Program-made: the position numbers and the translations under genes
The notes under the pieces: model-generated
The model's database searches: none
Seen by the model: the letters and a program-made list of their open reading frames with translations, nothing else
Told to the model about the DNA's origin: nothing
Source: Sphagnum compactum
Lineage: Eukaryota > Bryophyta > Sphagnopsida > Sphagnales
Assembly: GCA_965153455.1 (NCBI GenBank)
Contig: OZ234499.1
Span: 1-64,000, forward strand
DNA length: 64,000 nucleotides
Reading direction: 5' to 3'
In this document: positions 11,701-24,199 of the stretch, in pieces
How positions within the stretch are numbered: position 1 is the first letter of the stretch
Layout: every line of letters begins with the position of its first letter

Positions 11701-14700
11701 CAACCCAATATAAACCCTGCCCCTTCTCCACAGTAAAAAGTAATTTCCTAAAACTTACGAGTAGTAAAAAAAGTAACATAAAGTAACAAAACTTACCCCT
11801 TTCACCAGTAAAAAGTAACTTACAAAACTTACGACCAGTAAAAAAAGTAACTAAAAGTAACTAAAAGTGAAAAAAGTCAATAAAAACAGCCCGCCATCGC
11901 GCGAAAACAGCCCGGCACTCCTGTGTATTTTCTCTGGTCAAACAGCCCCCAGCCCCCGGCATTACACTCGTAATGCTCCGATTACTAAGATAGGCCTTCC
12001 TATCGTGTGTGCTGTGATCGTTGCGGCGGGCATGAACCTTGCAAGCCTGCGTTCAAATCTGCGGAGAGATAAAAACAACGATCGAAAAACACTTACGCTT
12101 CATAAATTATTTCTCGTTTTGTGGTTATTATTGAAGAACAAGGCTATTCGAAAATAAAACAAAATAGCCTGAGAAATTGAAAAATGAAAATAAAATAAAT
12201 AAATAAAAAGGAAAAAAAGAATCATCAGAAAAAATATTAGTAATCTTTTTCGTTCTGTGGAAATGAAATTTCACTTTCTAATTATTATTTAGAAAACCTT
12301 TTTGAAAAAAAATTGAAAAAGAAAAGGAATGCAAAAAACACAACGAAAGAAAGACCGAAACAAAAAAAAGATAAAAAAATGGTGATCTTATATTCTTATA
12401 TAGTAAACGACGTCGTGGACGAGATGAAGCTTTCCATCCATCCGTCCGTCGCGTCATCCATCTTCTCATCTGCCCGTCATCCATCCAAACACAACAAATA
12501 TATATCTTAAAAAGGGACCTTAAATGTACCCATATCCCCGTCCTCCTTCCACCCTAAACCCATATATCTAGGGGTACCCATTTCCCCCCTCCCCCTCAAC
12601 AGTAAAAAAAAAAATTAAAAAAATGCATGAAGGTGCACCCCTAAACCCCCTCCCTCGCACAATCAACCCAATATAAACCCTGCCCCTTCTCCACAGTAAA
12701 AAGTAATTTCCTAAAACTTACGAGTAGTAAAAAAAGTAACATAAAGTAACAAAACTTACCCCTTTCACCAGTAAAAAGTAACTTACAAAACTTACGACCA
12801 GTAAAAAAAGTAACTAAAAGTAACTAAAAGTGAAAAAAGTCAATAAAAACAGCCCGCCATCGCGCGAAAACAGCCCGGCACTCCTGTGTATTTTCTCTGG
12901 TCAAACAGCCCCCAGCCCCCGGCATTACACTCGTAATGCTCCGATTACTAAGATAGGCCTTCCTATCGTGTGTGCTGTGATCGTTGCGGCGGGCATGAAC
13001 CTTGCAAGCCTGCGTTCAAATCTGCGGAGAGATAAAAACAACGATCGAAAAACACTTACGCTTCATAAATTATTTCTCGTTTTGTGGTTATTATTGAAGA
13101 ACAAGGCTATTCGAAAATAAAACAAAATAGCCTGAGAAATTGAAAAATGAAAATAAAATAAATAAATAAAAAGGAAAAAAAGAATCATCAGAAAAAATAT
13201 TAGTAATCTTTTTCGTTCTGTGGAAATGAAATTTCACTTTCTAATTATTATTTAGAAAACCTTTTTGAAAAAAAATTGAAAAAGAAAAGGAATGCAAAAA
13301 ACACAACGAAAGAAAGACCGAAACAAAAAAAAGATAAAAAAATGGTGATCTTATATTCTTATATAGTAAACGACGTCGTGGACGAGATGAAGCTTTCCAT
13401 CCATCCGTCCGTCGCGTCATCCATCTTCTCATCTGCCCGTCATCCATCCAAACACAACAAATATATATCTTAAAAAGGGACCTTAAATGTACCCATATCC
13501 CCGTCCTCCTTCCACCCTAAACCCATATATCTAGGGGTACCCATTTCCCCCCTCCCCCTCAACAGTAAAAAAAAAAATTAAAAAAATGCATGAAGGTGCA
13601 CCCCTAAACCCCCTCCCTCGCACAATCAACCCAATATAAACCCTGCCCCTTCTCCACAGTAAAAAGTAATTTCCTAAAACTTACGAGTAGTAAAAAAAGT
13701 AACATAAAGTAACAAAACTTACCCCTTTCACCAGTAAAAAGTAACTTACAAAACTTACGACCAGTAAAAAAAGTAACTAAAAGTAACTAAAAGTGAAAAA
13801 AGTCAATAAAAACAGCCCGCCATCGCGCGAAAACAGCCCGGCACTCCTGTGTATTTTCTCTGGTCAAACAGCCCCCAGCCCCCGGCATTACACTCGTAAT
13901 GCTCCGATTACTAAGATAGGCCTTCCTATCGTGTGTGCTGTGATCGTTGCGGCGGGCATGAACCTTGCAAGCCTGCGTTCAAATCTGCGGAGAGATAAAA
14001 ACAACGATCGAAAAACACTTACGCTTCATAAATTATTTCTCGTTTTGTGGTTATTATTGAAGAACAAGGCTATTCGAAAATAAAACAAAATAGCCTGAGA
14101 AATTGAAAAATGAAAATAAAATAAATAAATAAAAAGGAAAAAAAGAATCATCAGAAAAAATATTAGTAATCTTTTTCGTTCTGTGGAAATGAAATTTCAC
14201 TTTCTAATTATTATTTAGAAAACCTTTTTGAAAAAAAATTGAAAAAGAAAAGGAATGCAAAAAACACAACGAAAGAAAGACCGAAACAAAAAAAAGATAA
14301 AAAAATGGTGATCTTATATTCTTATATAGTAAACGACGTCGTGGACGAGATGAAGCTTTCCATCCATCCGTCCGTCGCGTCATCCATCTTCTCATCTGCC
14401 CGTCATCCATCCAAACACAACAAATATATATCTTAAAAAGGGACCTTAAATGTACCCATATCCCCGTCCTCCTTCCACCCTAAACCCATATATCTAGGGG
14501 TACCCATTTCCCCCCTCCCCCTCAACAGTAAAAAAAAAAATTAAAAAAATGCATGAAGGTGCACCCCTAAACCCCCTCCCTCGCACAATCAACCCAATAT
14601 AAACCCTGCCCCTTCTCCACAGTAAAAAGTAATTTCCTAAAACTTACGAGTAGTAAAAAAAGTAACATAAAGTAACAAAACTTACCCCTTTCACCAGTAA

Positions 14701-16809
14701 AAAGTAACTTACAAAACTTACGACCAGTAAAAAAAGTAACTAAAAGTAACTAAAAGTGAAAAAAGTCAATAAAAACAGCCCGCCATCGCGCGAAAACAGC
14801 CCGGCACTCCTGTGTATTTTCTCTGGTCAAACAGCCCCCAGCCCCCGGCATTACACTCGTAATGCTCCGATTACTAAGATAGGCCTTCCTATCGTGTGTG
14901 CTGTGATCGTTGCGGCGGGCATGAACCTTGCAAGCCTGCGTTCAAATCTGCGGAGAGATAAAAACAACGATCGAAAAACACTTACGCTTCATAAATTATT
15001 TCTCGTTTTGTGGTTATTATTGAAGAACAAGGCTATTCGAAAATAAAACAAAATAGCCTGAGAAATTGAAAAATGAAAATAAAATAAATAAATAAAAAGG
15101 AAAAAAAGAATCATCAGAAAAAATATTAGTAATCTTTTTCGTTCTGTGGAAATGAAATTTCACTTTCTAATTATTATTTAGAAAACCTTTTTGAAAAAAA
15201 ATTGAAAAAGAAAAGGAATGCAAAAAACACAACGAAAGAAAGACCGAAACAAAAAAAAGATAAAAAAATGGTGATCTTATATTCTTATATAGTAAACGAC
15301 GTCGTGGACGAGATGAAGCTTTCCATCCATCCGTCCGTCGCGTCATCCATCTTCTCATCTGCCCGTCATCCATCCAAACACAACAAATATATATCTTAAA
15401 AAGGGACCTTAAATGTACCCATATCCCCGTCCTCCTTCCACCCTAAACCCATATATCTAGGGGTACCCATTTCCCCCCTCCCCCTCAACAGTAAAAAAAA
15501 AAATTAAAAAAATGCATGAAGGTGCACCCCTAAACCCCCTCCCTCGCACAATCAACCCAATATAAACCCTGCCCCTTCTCCACAGTAAAAAGTAATTTCC
15601 TAAAACTTACGAGTAGTAAAAAAAGTAACATAAAGTAACAAAACTTACCCCTTTCACCAGTAAAAAGTAACTTACAAAACTTACGACCAGTAAAAAAAGT
15701 AACTAAAAGTAACTAAAAGTGAAAAAAGTCAATAAAAACAGCCCGCCATCGCGCGAAAACAGCCCGGCACTCCTGTGTATTTTCTCTGGTCAAACAGCCC
15801 CCAGCCCCCGGCATTACACTCGTAATGCTCCGATTACTAAGATAGGCCTTCCTATCGTGTGTGCTGTGATCGTTGCGGCGGGCATGAACCTTGCAAGCCT
15901 GCGTTCAAATCTGCGGAGAGATAAAAACAACGATCGAAAAACACTTACGCTTCATAAATTATTTCTCGTTTTGTGGTTATTATTGAAGAACAAGGCTATT
16001 CGAAAATAAAACAAAATAGCCTGAGAAATTGAAAAATGAAAATAAAATAAATAAATAAAAAGGAAAAAAAGAATCATCAGAAAAAATATTAGTAATCTTT
16101 TTCGTTCTGTGGAAATGAAATTTCACTTTCTAATTATTATTTAGAAAACCTTTTTGAAAAAAAATTGAAAAAGAAAAGGAATGCAAAAAACACAACGAAA
16201 GAAAGACCGAAACAAAAAAAAGATAAAAAAATGGTGATCTTATATTCTTATATAGTAAACGACGTCGTGGACGAGATGAAGCTTTCCATCCATCCGTCCG
16301 TCGCGTCATCCATCTTCTCATCTGCCCGTCATCCATCCAAACACAACAAATATATATCTTAAAAAGGGACCTTAAATGTACCCATATCCCCGTCCTCCTT
16401 CCACCCTAAACCCATATATCTAGGGGTACCCATTTCCCCCCTCCCCCTCAACAGTAAAAAAAAAAATTAAAAAAATGCATGAAGGTGCACCCCTAAACCC
16501 CCTCCCTCGCACAATCAACCCAATATAAACCCTGCCCCTTCTCCACAGTAAAAAGTAATTTCCTAAAACTTACGAGTAGTAAAAAAAGTAACATAAAGTA
16601 ACAAAACTTACCCCTTTCACCAGTAAAAAGTAACTTACAAAACTTACGACCAGTAAAAAAAGTAACTAAAAGTAACTAAAAGTGAAAAAAGTCAATAAAA
16701 ACAGCCCGCCATCGCGCGAAAACAGCCCGGCACTCCTGTGTATTTTCTCTGGTCAAACAGCCCCCAGCCCCCGGCATTACACTCGTAATGCTCCGATTAC
16801 TAAGATAGG
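8764..16809 (+). repeat. Tandem array: one 342-bp head plus eight 963-bp units
   Basis: Starting at 9106 the unit beginning CCTTCCTATCG recurs every 963 bases (10069, 11032, 11995, 12958, 13921, 14884, 15847) to 16809, exactly eight units. They look identical wherever I compared them. The first of the eight still has the 342-bp head (8764-9105); the others do not. The junction of shortened copies, AGATAGG joined to CCTTCC, shares GG with both parental edges, so a microhomology-based event followed by unequal exchange or slippage is likely. Repeated frames of 65, 68 and 96 codons inside the units follow from the period and are not counted as genes. Confidence 0.95.
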
Positions 16810-18458
16810 GATTGGAGTGGAAAAAATCATAGTGTGAATAAGGTTCCAAGACCTAACTCTCCACGTTGCACATATTGCCATTAGATTGGACATTGGATCA
16901 ATGCATGTCCATTTGTTGAAAATAATGTGAAGTAAGGATTTGCTGAACATTTCCAAAATTTAAATCCAAAACCTGTAAGAGCAAAGGACCATGGAAATTT
17001 TGAGCTAGAGAATCTATACCATGAGAGGGTCAAAATTCTAGATAGATTCAAGGAACAAATTTGTAGAAACAACAAAATGGAAATGAAAGCTTAGATTATG
17101 GTAGATGTAGTACTAATTTTTGTAGCTCCTATACCAAATTTGTTCCATCACAACAATGTTGGAGTTACCTATGCAAAAACTTCTAATTTTAAAATGGAAC
17201 CAGTAAGATTTGTACCATTATATTTTGTGGCAGTGCCTCACTCTATGGTTATAGAGATTTAAGTTCCATTTACAACAACACCATACCATTGCTAATATGG
17301 GGTGAAAGCACACTACACCCCCCAAAAATTGTAATCACAAAAATATATATTTTGCATTTGGTTTTTTTGGGTACATGTGGACATCACATCTTGCATTATT
17401 TTTGTTCATTTCAAGTTTATTGGATTAACTTTAGACTTCTAATTTATTTTTAAAAAAACTCTAATAACATTTACAAACTTGAACATATGAAGTATATTTG
17501 TGTTAAAAAAATACATGTCACAAAGCATAAAAATTTGTAAATGTACTTCATAACTAAAGTTATGGGTGGAGTTTTGTAATGAATTTTTTTGGTGGTGAGT
17601 GATATTGATGTACATCAACTATGTTTAAAACCATTTAGAAGTTTACAATTTTTGGTTGAAAATCCATTCAAAAAATGTGTTTTTTTGCACTTCTTGAGTA
17701 ACAAATGCATGATAAACTTTTTTTTGGGGAAATAACCATTACCTTAAGAAAAATGAGAAGGTTTTATAGGTGGGCATTGTATTATTTTTTATTATTTTTG
17801 GTTTGGTAATGTGTCATGAACCACAAACATGAGGCCCTATGGTCATTGAAAAGATGTATGTTATATATTTTATGCACATTGATTTTAACCAAATCTTTTC
17901 ATTTAACCATTGGATCAAGCTTAACTTTGATTCAAAACAAGCTTTGAGTTCCAAAATGTTGTTATGGACATTCTAAAGTTTTTTTTTTAATGTTTAGGGT
18001 TTCTAAAAAATGCCATCAAACAGTTTATTGCACACCTATTATACTTGTTATACACCATTTTTTGGGTGAAAAGTGGTGAAAAATGGTTCATTCATAGTGT
18101 GTTTTCACCCTATGAAGTTTAGACCACAAACTTTGAAAGGAACAAACCTTGTGAGTATGCATACAAAGATGCCCAAAGAAATGGACATGATTTTTTCTAA
18201 ACAACCATCAGATCTAAGAGGAGGAGGATCGTGACCACTAGGACCACCAGGACCTCCAAGACCTTGAAGATATTTTGGATTACCAATGGTGAATATAGGC
18301 AAACCACCATTACCACCAAACAAGCCTTATTGTCAACCACTTAACTACCCTGAGTATGTGAAGGGTTTTGGCTAGATGTTCATGTTAGAGTTTTTAAGGC
18401 CAATATTAGAGCAAATTGATGCACACCCAAACTCCTTGGTAGACTTAACTGCAAGTCT
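16810..18458 (+). mobile_element. Ty3/gypsy-associated ORF remnant with CCHC knuckle, split by a TIR insertion
   Basis: Plus-strand reading from 16830 gives a retroelement-like protein with one zinc knuckle, C-x2-C-x4-H-x4-C, near 16858-16900, then a basic region and a Pro/Phe-rich stretch around VPLYFVAVP. The 811-bp TIR element at 17300-18110 interrupts the frame. With that element and one target copy removed, coding sense resumes at 18111 and runs to about 18470. Stops in frame are mostly TAG. The left edge is cut exactly at the end of the satellite array. It probably belongs to the same element family as the gag-pol remnant on the right. Confidence 0.65.
17300..18110. mobile_element. Nonautonomous TIR transposon, 811 bp, nested in retroelement
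   Basis: The left terminus GGGTGAAAGCACACTA and the inverted right terminus GGGTGAAAACACACTA form a 16-bp terminal inverted repeat with one mismatch. The element is flanked by TATG at 17296-17299 and again at 18111-18114, a 4-bp target duplication. Excision of the element plus one TATG restores a continuous retroelement reading frame, which supports the boundaries. The interior is AT-rich with no transposase frame, so it is MITE-like. A target duplication of 4 does not match the common plant superfamilies clearly, so I leave it unclassified. Confidence 0.75.
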
Positions 18459-18471
18459 AAATGTGAAACAA

Positions 18472-19340
18472 TGGAAGGATAAAAAGTTGGGGCACGCTTT
18501 CTATCTCGTAACATTTTGGGGGTAGAGGGGCGTGCTGAAGCTTCAGGATAGGAACTAGAAAGAGTGACAAGCAGGTCAATTACTCACATGGACTTGACAC
18601 AAACCAAACGACAAGTTGATTACTTCATAGCTGGAACACTTTTGGTGCACGAACGAACCATGGGCAAACACGGACTCACAAGACTCACCACGGCCTGAAC
18701 TTGGGGGAAGCCACCACCTTCCCTCTTATATATTCTTTGTGCCTAGCCACGGGGCCAACACCCAAATGTCATTTTGTCCCGGGACTCCCAAGTTGGAGTC
18801 TTGAAATTCCCGAAATTTCCAAAATTGGGACTCTTGTGACTTTGGAAGCCCATAACTTCTTCTGTAAACCTTTGATCGAAATAAAGTCTAAAGAAAAGTT
18901 ATAACCCTCATCAAGATCTTTCCAACAATATGTGGCACGCCACCTGCACGCAAGGAAATCAGGGCAATTCTTGACTTTTAATGGTTGGGAGTCAAATTGA
19001 CAATTTGACTCCTGGCCCTTCTTTTGGCCATAACTTATGTTTTAAGAACCCAAATGGGTCATGCGAGCTCATTTTAGACATTTAAGTTCCAAGAGCTTTC
19101 CAGTGATATAAGGAACTTTTCAATCCAATGAGTTTTGACCCCTGTAATTGCCCTTTGAAAATTCGGGAATCCATTGGGATCCAACTCCCAAAGTGGGAGC
19201 TCACTTGGGAGTGTGGGGGTTCATTCCCTCACACTCTCTTGCACTCCCAAGAGCATGAAATGTGAATCTCGGGTTCACTCTTGGCCCACACCTTTACAAG
19301 CCCTTGCCTTGGTCGCAAGCCCAAAGCTAGGGTTGCGACA
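18472..19340 (-). mobile_element. LTR-like or TRIM-like inserted block
   Basis: A GC-richer noncoding block of about 870 bp sits between two halves of retroelement coding sequence and is flanked by imperfect direct repeats AAATGTGAAACAA (18459-18471) and AAATGGTGAAACAA (19341-19354). Read on the minus strand it starts TGTCGCAACCCTAGC, a TG-initiated start like many plant LTRs. No clear CA-ended partner, primer-binding site or internal region was found, so solo LTR, TRIM or an unknown insertion are all possible. Confidence 0.4.
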
Positions 19341-19399
19341 AAATGGTGAAACAAAATATGTAAAAATTGTTAATTTATTTAATTTACCCTTAAAGACGT

Positions 19400-20300
19400 T
19401 GTGTTTGATTAATGCAACAATTACATGGGAGATTACCTAGATTGTATTTTTTGCAGAATTGCAATTAACTTTTTGTAAACTATTTATAACAATTCAAAAT
19501 GATGAGTAAGTTTATCTGTAACTAAAGAACATGAAGCAAGAAAAGAATGAAAGGGTAGAGGTATATTATGAAAGATTATTGAGGTTAACCAATAGTCTTC
19601 AACACGGGACAACAAATAGTTTCCTATCTATTGTTTTCAGATATGGATTATAACCATATTTGCGTGTAGCAACAATAAGCATGAAGAGGAAAACCTTGCA
19701 GCAACAAAAGGAAGTAACTTTGGTCTATGAAAAAGGAATTTCAAAAGTTGAAGCAATAAATAATCTATTAATACCATAGAATAGTAATACAATATTAGTT
19801 AAAAAACCTCCAACAATTACAAAGAAAACAAGAATGTATTATACAAATTGTCATAAGACAAATCACAATGTTGAAACCTATAGAGTCAAAAGAAAAGAAA
19901 AGTCTATTCTTGTAGTTTCAAGGTTACCACTCAACAAATTAGAGTGTAAAGACCTATGAGGTATTCCTGTCGTATCTATGGTGAGACTAGACATAAGATT
20001 ATAGATTGTCTTAAGTACAATGACATGCAGAATACGTTCAAGAACAAAGGAGTGAAGACTACAGAGAAACCATCTGTGTTGGAGCCCAAGGTTGTCAATC
20101 CTTCAGTTCATATAGTGGATCTTGACATCGCCATCACCAGGAGCAAGCTTATTGAATAACAAGTGTTCAAGGACAGAGAACCAATAAAGAAGAAGTCTAT
20201 TATAGACTAAGAAGAAGAGTAGAAACTACATTAATTTATTGCCAAGACACTACAAGAGATGCAAGCAAAAGACCCACCAGAAAGTTTTAATCAAAAGGAG
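19400..20300 (+). pseudogene. Ty3/gypsy gag remnant with two broken zinc knuckles
   Basis: The gag-like stretch EVYYERLLRLTNSLQ begins near 19558 and the frame runs with stops toward two knuckles. The first, near 19838-19880, has the spacing C-x2-C-x4-H-x4-C but two of its cysteines are now tyrosine. The second, at about 19965-20010, has its second cysteine as tyrosine. Cys to Tyr is a G-to-A change, the same mutation class as the stop codons in this element. The protein would have been the structural coat of the retrotransposon particle. Confidence 0.75.
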
Positions 20301-20639
20301 AAAACATAATGGAATACAAGTTAGGCAAGATTATTAGAAATTGAGATGTCCACAGAACCAATTGTACCACAAAATCTGTCTGTTATTCCTAATAATAGAG
20401 TTATGTCTATGGAATAAATATTCCAAAATATCAATAAACAAATGTTGGAAACCACCTATACCTTGAGATTAAGTCAATTGCTGAAGATAACACCAAATCT
20501 TAAGAAATATATGTGGTAGAAACTAAAGCCATAAAAACCTAATATAACTATTAAAACAATATCAGAGCCTAATGTAGCCACAATGATTGAAACACACTCT
20601 AAAATTGACATTGCAACTATATAGGTAAATAACTAAATG

Positions 20640-21113
20640 GTAGTCATCCAAATATAAGTTGGGAAGAACATTATTGAAGATGTTCTGTTAGGTGGAAGAG
20701 TAAATGTAAACACCATAACAAAAAACCTTAGAACAAAATTAGGTTTACCCAAACTAAAACTAACCCCATACCACCTAAGAATGGCAGATCAAAATATGAC
20801 CAAACCTTTGGGAATCATCAAAAATTTGAAGATTCATATACATGGCATACCATATGTAGTCACATTTATTGTTTTGCAAAACAATGTGGTAGATTCTAGT
20901 TATTTTATGTTACTAAGAAAACTTCGGCTTAAAGATGCAAAGGTTACACATGACTGGGGGAACAATGTAATTGTTCAAGACAATGGAACAATCAGAAAAA
21001 TATCAATTAACAAGAAACTCGAAACAAAAAGGCCCCAAATATTTATTTGTTATGACTTGATGGAAGGTCTAATAAATGAGGAGGAAGATCTAATATTTGA
21101 GACAGAACCATAG
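20640..21113 (+). pseudogene. Ty3/gypsy protease (retropepsin) remnant
   Basis: The 110-codon frame at 20781-21113 and sequence just upstream match the retropepsin-like domain that precedes reverse transcriptase in Ty3/gypsy elements: an NVNTIT..LRTKLGLP stretch, a beta-strand region IHIHGIPYVVTFIVL, a decayed LGRPWL-type motif (now LLRKLRL) and KVTHDWGNN. The catalytic Asp-Ser/Thr-Gly is not readable; the place where it is expected reads LLGGRVN. The protease is inactive as written. Confidence 0.7.
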
Positions 21114-21699
21114 CTATTTTCAATTGGCACATTCATTATCTTAAATGAAATTGTTTAATTGTTGATTGTTGTTGTTACAAATATCAAAATCAATGGAAAA
21201 TTTGAACCAGAACAAAGGATATTAGATCAAAGAGTAGCAAAAGTAGTGGCTTCAATAATAAAACAAAAAAATTTAATGTCAAACTAGAGACATCATTGGA
21301 AGATAAGGTCTATTTAAAAACTTATTATCATCATAGCCAAGTTAATATTGAAGTGGATGAAACACTAGCCAAAATTCAGCTATAGAATCTTCAAATAGCA
21401 GGTTGGACCTTGATTGAAGAACAACAGCTTGTTAAGTCGAATATTGGCACAAGGGCAAATCCACAATGCATCAAAGTTAATGCACAATTAACAAAGGAGA
21501 AAACTAAAAAGGTTTAGATTGTATTCAAAAAATTCAAAGACATGTTTGCTTAGACTTATAAAGATCTAAAAGGCATACTTCTAGAGCTTGTTTAACTGAA
21601 ATTGAGTTAGACACCTGAATCGCACGAGCACATCAAGCAAGGTACAAATTGAACCCTAACTATGTTGCAGTTGTCAAACAAGATATTAACAAAATATTA

Positions 21700-22905
21700 A
21701 CAACATGATTCATTCAACCAATAGAAAAGGCTACGTGGTTATCACCTATAGTGGTAGTACCTAAGAAGAATGGATAATTGATAATCTATGTAGATTTCAA
21801 GAAGTTGAATAAGGCAACCAAAAAAAATCCTTATCCTTTACCATTTTCTAATGAAATATTGAACATTATAATAGGGTATGAAGCCTATTCATTCTTAGAT
21901 GGATATTCAGTATACCATTAGATTTTTATAACCCTTGAAGATAGATATAAAACAACCTTTGTAACAGATTAGGGAGCTTTTGTTTGGATGGTGATGCCAT
22001 TTGGTGTTAAAAATGGGCCACCAACATTCCAAAAAACAGTTAGTAGAACGTTCAAAAAGTATTTAGACTAGTTCATGAATAGTTTAGATAATTTCATGGT
22101 TTATAGTGATATGGAATGTCATTTGATGAAGCTCAGACTTTGCTTTAAAAAATGCAAAAAATACACAATTAGTTTTAACCCATAAAAATGTGCCTTTATG
22201 GTATTTTCAAGACCGATTTTAGGGTTTATGGTTTTTAAGGAAGGAAAAATACCAAACCCGAAGAAGGTTCATGCAATAGTTAATATGCCAATACCTACAA
22301 ACCCATAGCAAATGTAGGTTTTTAGTGGTATGGCTTAGTTTTATAGATGTTTCATCAAGAACTCTACTTTTATTAGGGCACCAATCACAAAGCTGATGAG
22401 GAAGACAAAACCATTTATCTAGACTAGAGAGTGTTAAGAAGCTTGGGATTAGATCAAACAAAGATATATGGAAACATTAATTTTGATACCTCCAAATTGG
22501 CAGCTGGAATTCCATGTGCACATAGACGCATCTTTACTAGTAATAGGTGTAATGTTAGCACAAAACCCAATTGGTAAGTATGACTAGCCTATAGTATATG
22601 CCTCTAGACTGCTAAATAAAACAAAGCAAAATTATACTACTACAAAGAGAGAAGCTTTAGCAATGGTTTATGCTCTGCATAAATTCAAACATTTTTTGTT
22701 AGGAAACATATTTGTCTTTTATGGAGACCACATGGCTCTTGTATATCTAGTCAACAAACCACATGTGTCTGGAAGGATAGCCAGATGGTTGTTATTTTTG
22801 GAGTATGAATTCATAGTAGTCTACAAGCTTGGGAGAACACATGTGGTAGTTGATGCTTTGTCCAAATTACCAAATAGCTCAAAACCATTAGGAATCGTAG
22901 ATTAG
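21700..22905 (+). pseudogene. Ty3/gypsy reverse transcriptase and RNase H remnant
   Basis: One continuous frame from about 21740 to 22905 reads VVVPKKNG, VDFKKLN, FLDGYS, MPFGVKN, ILGF and the RNase H segment with HVHIDAS, QNYTTTKREALAMVYALHKF and DALSKL, the order of a gypsy RT-RNase H. Over about 1.17 kb there are no frameshifts but 13 in-frame stops counting the last: ten TAG (21919, 21970, 22069, 22306, 22315, 22336, 22420, 22450, 22585, 22903), three TAA (21775, 22183, 22435) and no TGA. They sit where Gln or Trp is usual for the family. The catalytic Asp-Asp pair reads Asp-Asn (SLDNF near 22085). Confidence 0.9.
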
Positions 22906-22979
22906 ACTATAGATGCATCATTATTTTCTATAAAACCTATATGGATGGAGGAGGTGAAGAGCTATAGAGACATGTCAGA

Positions 22980-24195
22980 TGCCAAAAACTCTAAATTTAA
23001 CTTAGAAATAGAAATTAGCCAGAAAGGTAGAACCTTTTACTTTGAAAGAAGGAGAAATGTATAGAATGAGACAAGACAATAGATTACATAAATGTTTGAC
23101 CACCTCAAAAGCACAGATTGTTCTTAAAGAGCTACATGAAGGAGTGGCAAAAGGACATTTTGTTGCAAATATTATTGTAAAGAAAATTCTAGATGCAGGT
23201 TATTGGTGGCCAACTTTATTCAAAGATTCTCATGAATTTTGTAGAAGTTGTGATAATTGTCAAAGAACTAGAGGATTAAAATCAAAAGTTTGGCCAAATT
23301 GAACAACATTTTGATAGGAACCTTTTATGAAGTGGGGTTTAGATTTTATAGGTCCAATTAAACTAAAAGGAAGACTAACAAGAAACAGATATATTTTGGT
23401 AGTTACAAATTATGCAACTAAGTGGGTAGAGGCAAAGGCACTAAGAACTAATACTGTAGTAGTTATAACTAGATTTTTGTACGAGTATATTTTAACTAGA
23501 TTTGGATGTCTTTTGACCAAAGTTACAAATCAAGGAGTAAATTTTATCAATGACATAATCAAACATCTAATAAAACAATTTTTGTTAAAACATGTTAGTT
23601 CTACTATTTATTACCCATAGGGAAATGGACAAGTAAAATCTACTAACAAAGTTATTAGTAGATTACTTACCAAGTTAATCAAATATGAGAAGAGAACAAA
23701 TTAGGATGAACATTTGTCCATAGTTTTATTTTCATATAGGACAATTTACAAGGTGGCAATAAGATACACGCCTTACTACTTAGTCTATGGTTTGCATCCT
23801 CTAATGCCAACATAATAGGTTTTACTGGCTATTAATGGAGACCACATAGATGCATCAACCACTAGAATACTAATTGCCAAAATTAAAAAATTTGAGAAGT
23901 TACAAGAGAATAGATTGGAGGCTTAGAATAATGTTGGAGAAAACCAGTGGAATAGATTTCTATGGAGTCAACAGAAACACACAAAGAAGTTCCAATTTGG
24001 CAATTATGTTTTGTGGTTTCCTAAGGGAAAAAAAACACATCTTGACAAATTCAAAAAAAGATGGTTTGGCCCATTTAGGATACAATATTGCTTACCCGAT
24101 AACATTGTGCTTTTTGTTTTTATAAACAATTTTGAACCAAACCCAATATTGGTTAATATTAACAAATTGAAACCATACAAATATGTGGATTAGAC
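22980..24195 (+). pseudogene. Ty3/gypsy integrase remnant
   Basis: The HHCC zinc-binding domain is readable at 23042-23302 (LHEGVAKGHF, then CRSCDNC). The catalytic core begins at 23327 with WGLDFIGP, holding the first Asp. The second catalytic position reads TNQG instead of the usual D-Q-G, and the Glu expected after NGQV is Lys, so two of the three DDE residues are lost by G-to-A type changes. After a TAG at about 23618 the core continues and the frame reaches a C-terminal stretch with LVNINKLKPYKYVD near 24150-24193, resembling the end of gypsy pol. Confidence 0.85.
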
Positions 24196-24199
24196 ATTG

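Noticed and set aside
8087-16362. 65-, 68- and 96-codon frames repeated every 963 bases on both strands
   Set aside because: Identity follows from identical DNA units. The proteins are low-complexity (Lys-rich or from CCATCC runs), overlap on opposite strands and are not under visible constraint.
8764-16809. CRISPR-like array
   Set aside because: Units are contiguous 963-bp tandem copies with no spacer variation, in a plant nuclear context.
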